Below the pieces are notes generated by a model. That model worked only from the letters and a program-made list of their open reading frames with translations, did no database searches and was not told where the DNA came from. From the NCBI RefSeq assembly GCF_010993965.1, contig NZ_WIXM01000011.1, forward strand, positions 1 to 64,000: DNA of 64,000 bases. Reading direction: 5' to 3'. Shown here in pieces: positions 61,119 through 64,000 of the stretch. The translations under genes and the position numbers were made by a program. This stretch comes from Gracilibacillus sp. YIM 98692. GTDB taxonomy: Bacteria; Bacillota; Bacilli; Bacillales; Amphibacillaceae. Within the stretch, counting starts at the first letter, position 1. Every line of letters begins with the position of its first letter.

Positions 61119-62576
61119 TTATAAAATCGGCATACCGTGACGATGTAAGGCAGCTGCTTCAAGCTGGGAAATTCCTTCACGTTCGGCAAATGCCATCAGT
61201 TTATCAGAAACTTGAGGAGCAAGCTGTTGCGGAGGACTCGCATGTGCCATATGGCGTTGGCGACCTGAATTTCGGCGTGCAAATGGTCCCCAAATGGCAA
61301 ATGTCATACCAGGACTCTGGACATTAACGAAAAATGTGTTGCCATCAGCAGAAAAACATGGTCCAGCAAGCTCAGACGAGTTAAATACATTTTCTCCGAA
61401 CACATAAACTTCACCATCAGGTGTAATACCAACAATTCGGTCATGTCCACTTCCATCTTCCACAAACCAAAGATCGCCCCATGGAGTGATACAGATATTA
61501 TCTGGACTTTGCATTTTAGAAGCGCTTCTACCTTCATAAAATAACTCCAACGTATTGGTTGCTGGAATATAACGGTAAATTTGCCCAAGACCTTTTTCAC
61601 CAGCTCCAGTATCACTGAACCAAAATGCGCCACCTTTAAAGTAGGATCCTTCTAGTCGGAAAAATTTAAGGCATCCCTTAGCATCAGCGTCTAAATTAGC
61701 CTTTTCAGGATCCACATCCTTCCATACAAGACCAAAGGTTTGTCCGGGATTAAATCCATCTATATCTGCATGGGGTTTTTCTTCGATGGCTGCGGCTTGC
61801 AGTTTACCCCCTTTTTGTAATGCACCTGGTTTAGGTTGAGGATCATTTGGAATATAACGATAAAAGAAACTTTGCCCCCACTGGTCTTCTGTCAAATAGA
61901 CAATCCCTGTAGATGGATCCACATCACATGCTTCGTGAGAAAAAGCTCCCATTTCTTTTATGGGTGTTTTCGAAAGCTTATTTTCTGGATTATGTGGATC
62001 AACCTCAAATACATAACCATGGCCGACTTCAAGGGTTTCTTCACAAGTTAACCAAGTTCCCCATGGAGTTCCACCTCCTGCACAATTTCGAATCGTACCT
62101 GAAGAAGTAACATACTCATCCAATACTTCGTTATTGGCACCGACTACGAGTGCTGTTGTACCCCCGCATACATCTTTTCGGTATGGATTTTTCCCTTCTA
62201 CTGGATGAACGGAATTTGCTCCTAACTCATGGTTTCGTACGAGAATGGTAGAATGATGTTTCCCAGAAAATGAGGCCATTCCATCAAAATTGGCAGGTAT
62301 ACTTCCACCACTCGAAAGCTTGTCCCCCTCATTTGAAATAATTCGATACTGAAACCCTTTTGGAAGATCCATTATCCCGTTTGGATCTTTGACTAACGGT
62401 CCATAGCCATTAAACATTGCCTTTGAATTCCCACCGTTTCCTGACTTAGCTAATACTTGTTGAGCAGAACCAACCGAAAGAAGTCCTGTTGCCCCCAATG
62501 TAATTGCCGCTGTGCTCATCCCACCTACTTTTAGAAAATCTCGACGATTGAAATTCTTCTTATTTTGTGAATTCAT
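61119..62576 (-). CDS. PhoX-family alkaline phosphatase with Tat signal (DUF839)
   Basis: 485 aa from ATG 62576 after GGAGG. Tat signal: NRRDFLKVGG followed by a hydrophobic stretch (AAITLGATGLLSVG). Seen: ILVRNHELGA, NCAGGGTPWGTWLTCEET, GAFSHEACDVDP, DGLWFVEDGSG-like Glu/Asp motifs, typical of Ca/Fe-dependent PhoX proteins that release phosphate from esters outside the cell. Its tatA-tatC partners follow, as phoD-tatAd-tatCd do in B. subtilis. Confidence 0.87.
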   Translation of the reverse strand: MNSQNKKNFNRRDFLKVGGMSTAAITLGATGLLSVGSAQQVLAKSGNGGNSKAMFNGYGPLVKDPNGIMDLPKGFQYRIISNEGDKLSSGGSIPANFDGMASFSGKHHSTILVRNHELGANSVHPVEGKNPYRKDVCGGTTALVVGANNEVLDEYVTSSGTIRNCAGGGTPWGTWLTCEETLEVGHGYVFEVDPHNPENKLSKTPIKEMGAFSHEACDVDPSTGIVYLTEDQWGQSFFYRYIPNDPQPKPGALQKGGKLQAAAIEEKPHADIDGFNPGQTFGLVWKDVDPEKANLDADAKGCLKFFRLEGSYFKGGAFWFSDTGAGEKGLGQIYRYIPATNTLELFYEGRSASKMQSPDNICITPWGDLWFVEDGSGHDRIVGITPDGEVYVFGENVFNSSELAGPCFSADGNTFFVNVQSPGMTFAIWGPFARRNSGRQRHMAHASPPQQLAPQVSDKLMAFAEREGISQLEAAALHRHGMPIL

Positions 62577-62732
62577 CAAATGGTACCTCCTTAAATAGAT
62601 TTGATAGAATATCTTCGATGTTTTCTAGCTTCAAACTAACAACTTATTATTAAATTAATATTAATTAATGGTAAAGAATGTATTAATATAGAAAAATAAA
62701 CCAAATGTAATAGTTCATCTGTCATACCATGT

Positions 62733-62749
62733 TGTTATTTATATGTTAA
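62733..62749 (-). promoter_or_regulatory. Candidate PhoP half-sites upstream of phoX
   Basis: On the minus strand TTAACA and ATAACA lie 5 bp apart (62744-62749 and 62733-62738), like the TT(A/T)ACA repeats of Pho boxes. Only two of the expected four repeats are clear. The surrounding 410-bp gap also holds the sugar kinase control region. Confidence 0.35.
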
Positions 62750-62808
62750 GTGAAGGGTATATTAACTATATTCGATGTACAATCCTTTTAATTTTTATAA
62801 AATACATC

Positions 62809-62866
62809 ATTTGTACGTTACTGTTAACTGGTAGAACCAAATAAAATAAAGGTTGTACGTACATTT
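62809..62866. promoter_or_regulatory. Paired AraR-like operators
   Basis: ATTTGTACGTTACTGT (62809-62824) and GGTTGTACGTACATTT (62851-62866) match the AraR consensus ATTTGTACGTACAAAT in 10 and 11 central positions. Their centres are 42 bp apart, four helical turns, which is the spacing that lets AraR form a loop on ara promoters in B. subtilis. Confidence 0.65.
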
Positions 62867-62870
62867 TTTA

Positions 62871-62899
62871 TTGTAATCCTTTTATATATCTTTTATAAT
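62871..62899 (+). promoter_or_regulatory. Promoter of the sugar kinase gene
   Basis: TTGTAA (62871-62876) and TATAAT (62894-62899), spacer 17 bp, right after the second AraR-like site. Confidence 0.75.
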
Positions 62900-62989
62900 A
62901 GGATTAACTTATATAAAGAGCCCATTTACTTTATTTATTTTCATATAAAATAGTTTAAAATTATTATCTTAATATTGGAGGCAAATAAC

Positions 62990-64000
62990 ATGAGTCTTGA
63001 TGTGAAAAATGCCATTAAGAATGGTAATACAGTTCTTGGTATTGAACTTGGATCAACTAGAATTAAAGCTGTTCTTATCGGTGAAAATAATGAACCGATA
63101 GCATCTGGCAGTCATGATTGGGAAAATAGTTATGTGAACAATATTTGGACTTATAGTGTTGAAGAAATTTGGAAGGGGATACAAGACAGCTATCAAAAGA
63201 TGGCTGGTGATGTGAAACAACAATATGGAGTGACTTTACAATCGATAGGAGCAATCGGTTTTAGTGCTATGATGCACGGCTATATGGCTTTTGGCAAAGA
63301 TGAAGAGCTTCTTGTTCCTTTCCGTACGTGGCGAAACAATATTACAGAACAAGCTTCTACAGAATTGACAGAACTATTTCATTATAATATTCCTCAGAGA
63401 TGGAGCATTGCTCACTTGTATCAAGCAATTTTGAATCAGGAAGAGCACATTGCCGATATTAACTTTCAGACAACGTTAGCTGGATATGTTCATTGGAAAC
63501 TGACAGGGCAAAAGGTCCTCGGGGTTGGTGAGGCATCTGGGGTATTTCCGATAGACTTGAATACGAAGAAGTATAATCAAAAAATGATCGATAAGTTTAA
63601 TGAATTAATTGGGTCTAAAAATTTACCATGGAAACTGGAAGATATCTTGCCTGAAGTATTAGTTGCTGGTGAAAATGCTGGTACGCTGACAGAAGAAGGG
63701 GCAAAGCTTCTGGACGTTAGTGGTGAATTGAGTGCAGGTATTCCACTTTGTCCGCCAGAAGGTGATGCAGGAACAGGTATGGTCGCAACCAACAGTGTAG
63801 CAAAACGTACAGGTAACGTTTCTGCAGGTACTTCTGCATTTGCCATGGTTGTTCTGGAAAAAGATTTATCCAAGGTATACCCTGAAATAGACCTTGTAAC
63901 CACACCTACAGGTAATTTGGTAGCGATGGCTCACTCTAACAACTGTTCTTCAGACTTGAATGCATGGGTAGGGTTATTTGAAGAATTTTCAAAAGCCCTT
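62990..64000 (+). CDS. FGGY-family pentulose kinase, 5' part (probable L-ribulokinase-like)
   Basis: The first 337 codons are in the window; the gene continues beyond it. ATG 62990 after [20 protein letters not shown] is the N-terminal phosphate loop, [14 protein letters not shown] and VPFRTWRNN the sugar region, and [25 protein letters not shown] the start of the second FGGY domain. AraR-like operators upstream suggest L-ribulose as substrate, although xylulose is possible for the family. Confidence 0.85.
   Translation, partial: MSLDVKNAIKNGNTVLGIELGSTRIKAVLIGENNEPIASGSHDWENSYVNNIWTYSVEEIWKGIQDSYQKMAGDVKQQYGVTLQSIGAIGFSAMMHGYMAFGKDEELLVPFRTWRNNITEQASTELTELFHYNIPQRWSIAHLYQAILNQEEHIADINFQTTLAGYVHWKLTGQKVLGVGEASGVFPIDLNTKKYNQKMIDKFNELIGSKNLPWKLEDILPEVLVAGENAGTLTEEGAKLLDVSGELSAGIPLCPPEGDAGTGMVATNSVAKRTGNVSAGTSAFAMVVLEKDLSKVYPEIDLVTTPTGNLVAMAHSNNCSSDLNAWVGLFEEFSKAL

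Overview
The window is a low-GC Bacillota chromosome segment, most likely from a salt-tolerant Bacillaceae genus (Gracilibacillus/Oceanobacillus-type; the genus is an inference). The grounds are AT-rich codon use, strong AGGAGG-type ribosome binding sites, the B. subtilis-like order thiL-tsaE-tsaB-rimI-tsaD / ABC-F / rex / ydiK-ydiL / groES-groEL, a CIRCE element, and predicted Rex, LexA and AraR sites.

Left host part (1-10702): end of an rRNA operon (23S tail, 5S, initiator tRNA-Met, tRNA-Asp), then the thiL/t6A operon, a cluster of about nine DnaA boxes between tsaD and the ABC-F gene, rex, ydiK, a CPBP protease, and groES-groEL.

Prophage (10685-58120, about 47.4 kb): it is inserted at the very 3' end of groEL. 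An 18-bp core encoding the last codons and stop of groEL (MGGMM-stop) is repeated exactly at both ends, and GTCAC arm-type repeats lie inside each end. Order: integrase; lysogeny genes (ImmA-like peptidase, CI-like repressor) divergent from cro-like and antirepressor genes with five related operators; a long run of small early genes including a replisome organizer, a DnaC-like loader and a MazG-like protein; ArpU-type late regulator and a small tyrosine recombinase; terminators and a candidate cos site; a lambda-like head module (GpA-type terminase, portal, ClpP-like protease, decoration protein, gpE-like capsid); and a P2/Mu-like contractile tail with a programmed -1 frameshift in the tail assembly chaperone gene. 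The particle is therefore predicted to be a myovirus with mosaic head and tail. Holin and amidase follow.

Cargo: a 3.8-kb accessory island (43.3-47.1 kb) splits the tail genes. It carries two short proteins with the Acb2/Tad1 helical-hairpin signature (sponges for CBASS and Thoeris signal nucleotides), a dCTP-deaminase/dUTPase-fold protein, small membrane proteins, a ribbon-helix-helix protein, an XRE repressor plus a broken XRE relative, and its own XerC-like recombinase. After the lysis genes come an unrecognised two-gene unit with its own promoter and terminator, a candidate structured RNA, a LexA-controlled yolD, a 12-bp iteron-like array heading an FtsK/replication-relaxation block, and a three-repeat Ltp-like protein of the superinfection-exclusion type. 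The prophage looks intact and carries several candidate defence or counter-defence genes.

Right host part (58121-64000): a second kind of arm-like repeat, the probable original groEL terminator now 47 kb from its gene, a LysR remnant, a DUF3231 gene, a phoX-tatA-tatC unit (Tat-exported phosphatase with its own translocase), and the start of an FGGY sugar kinase behind paired AraR-like operators, which points to arabinose use. The kinase runs off the window.
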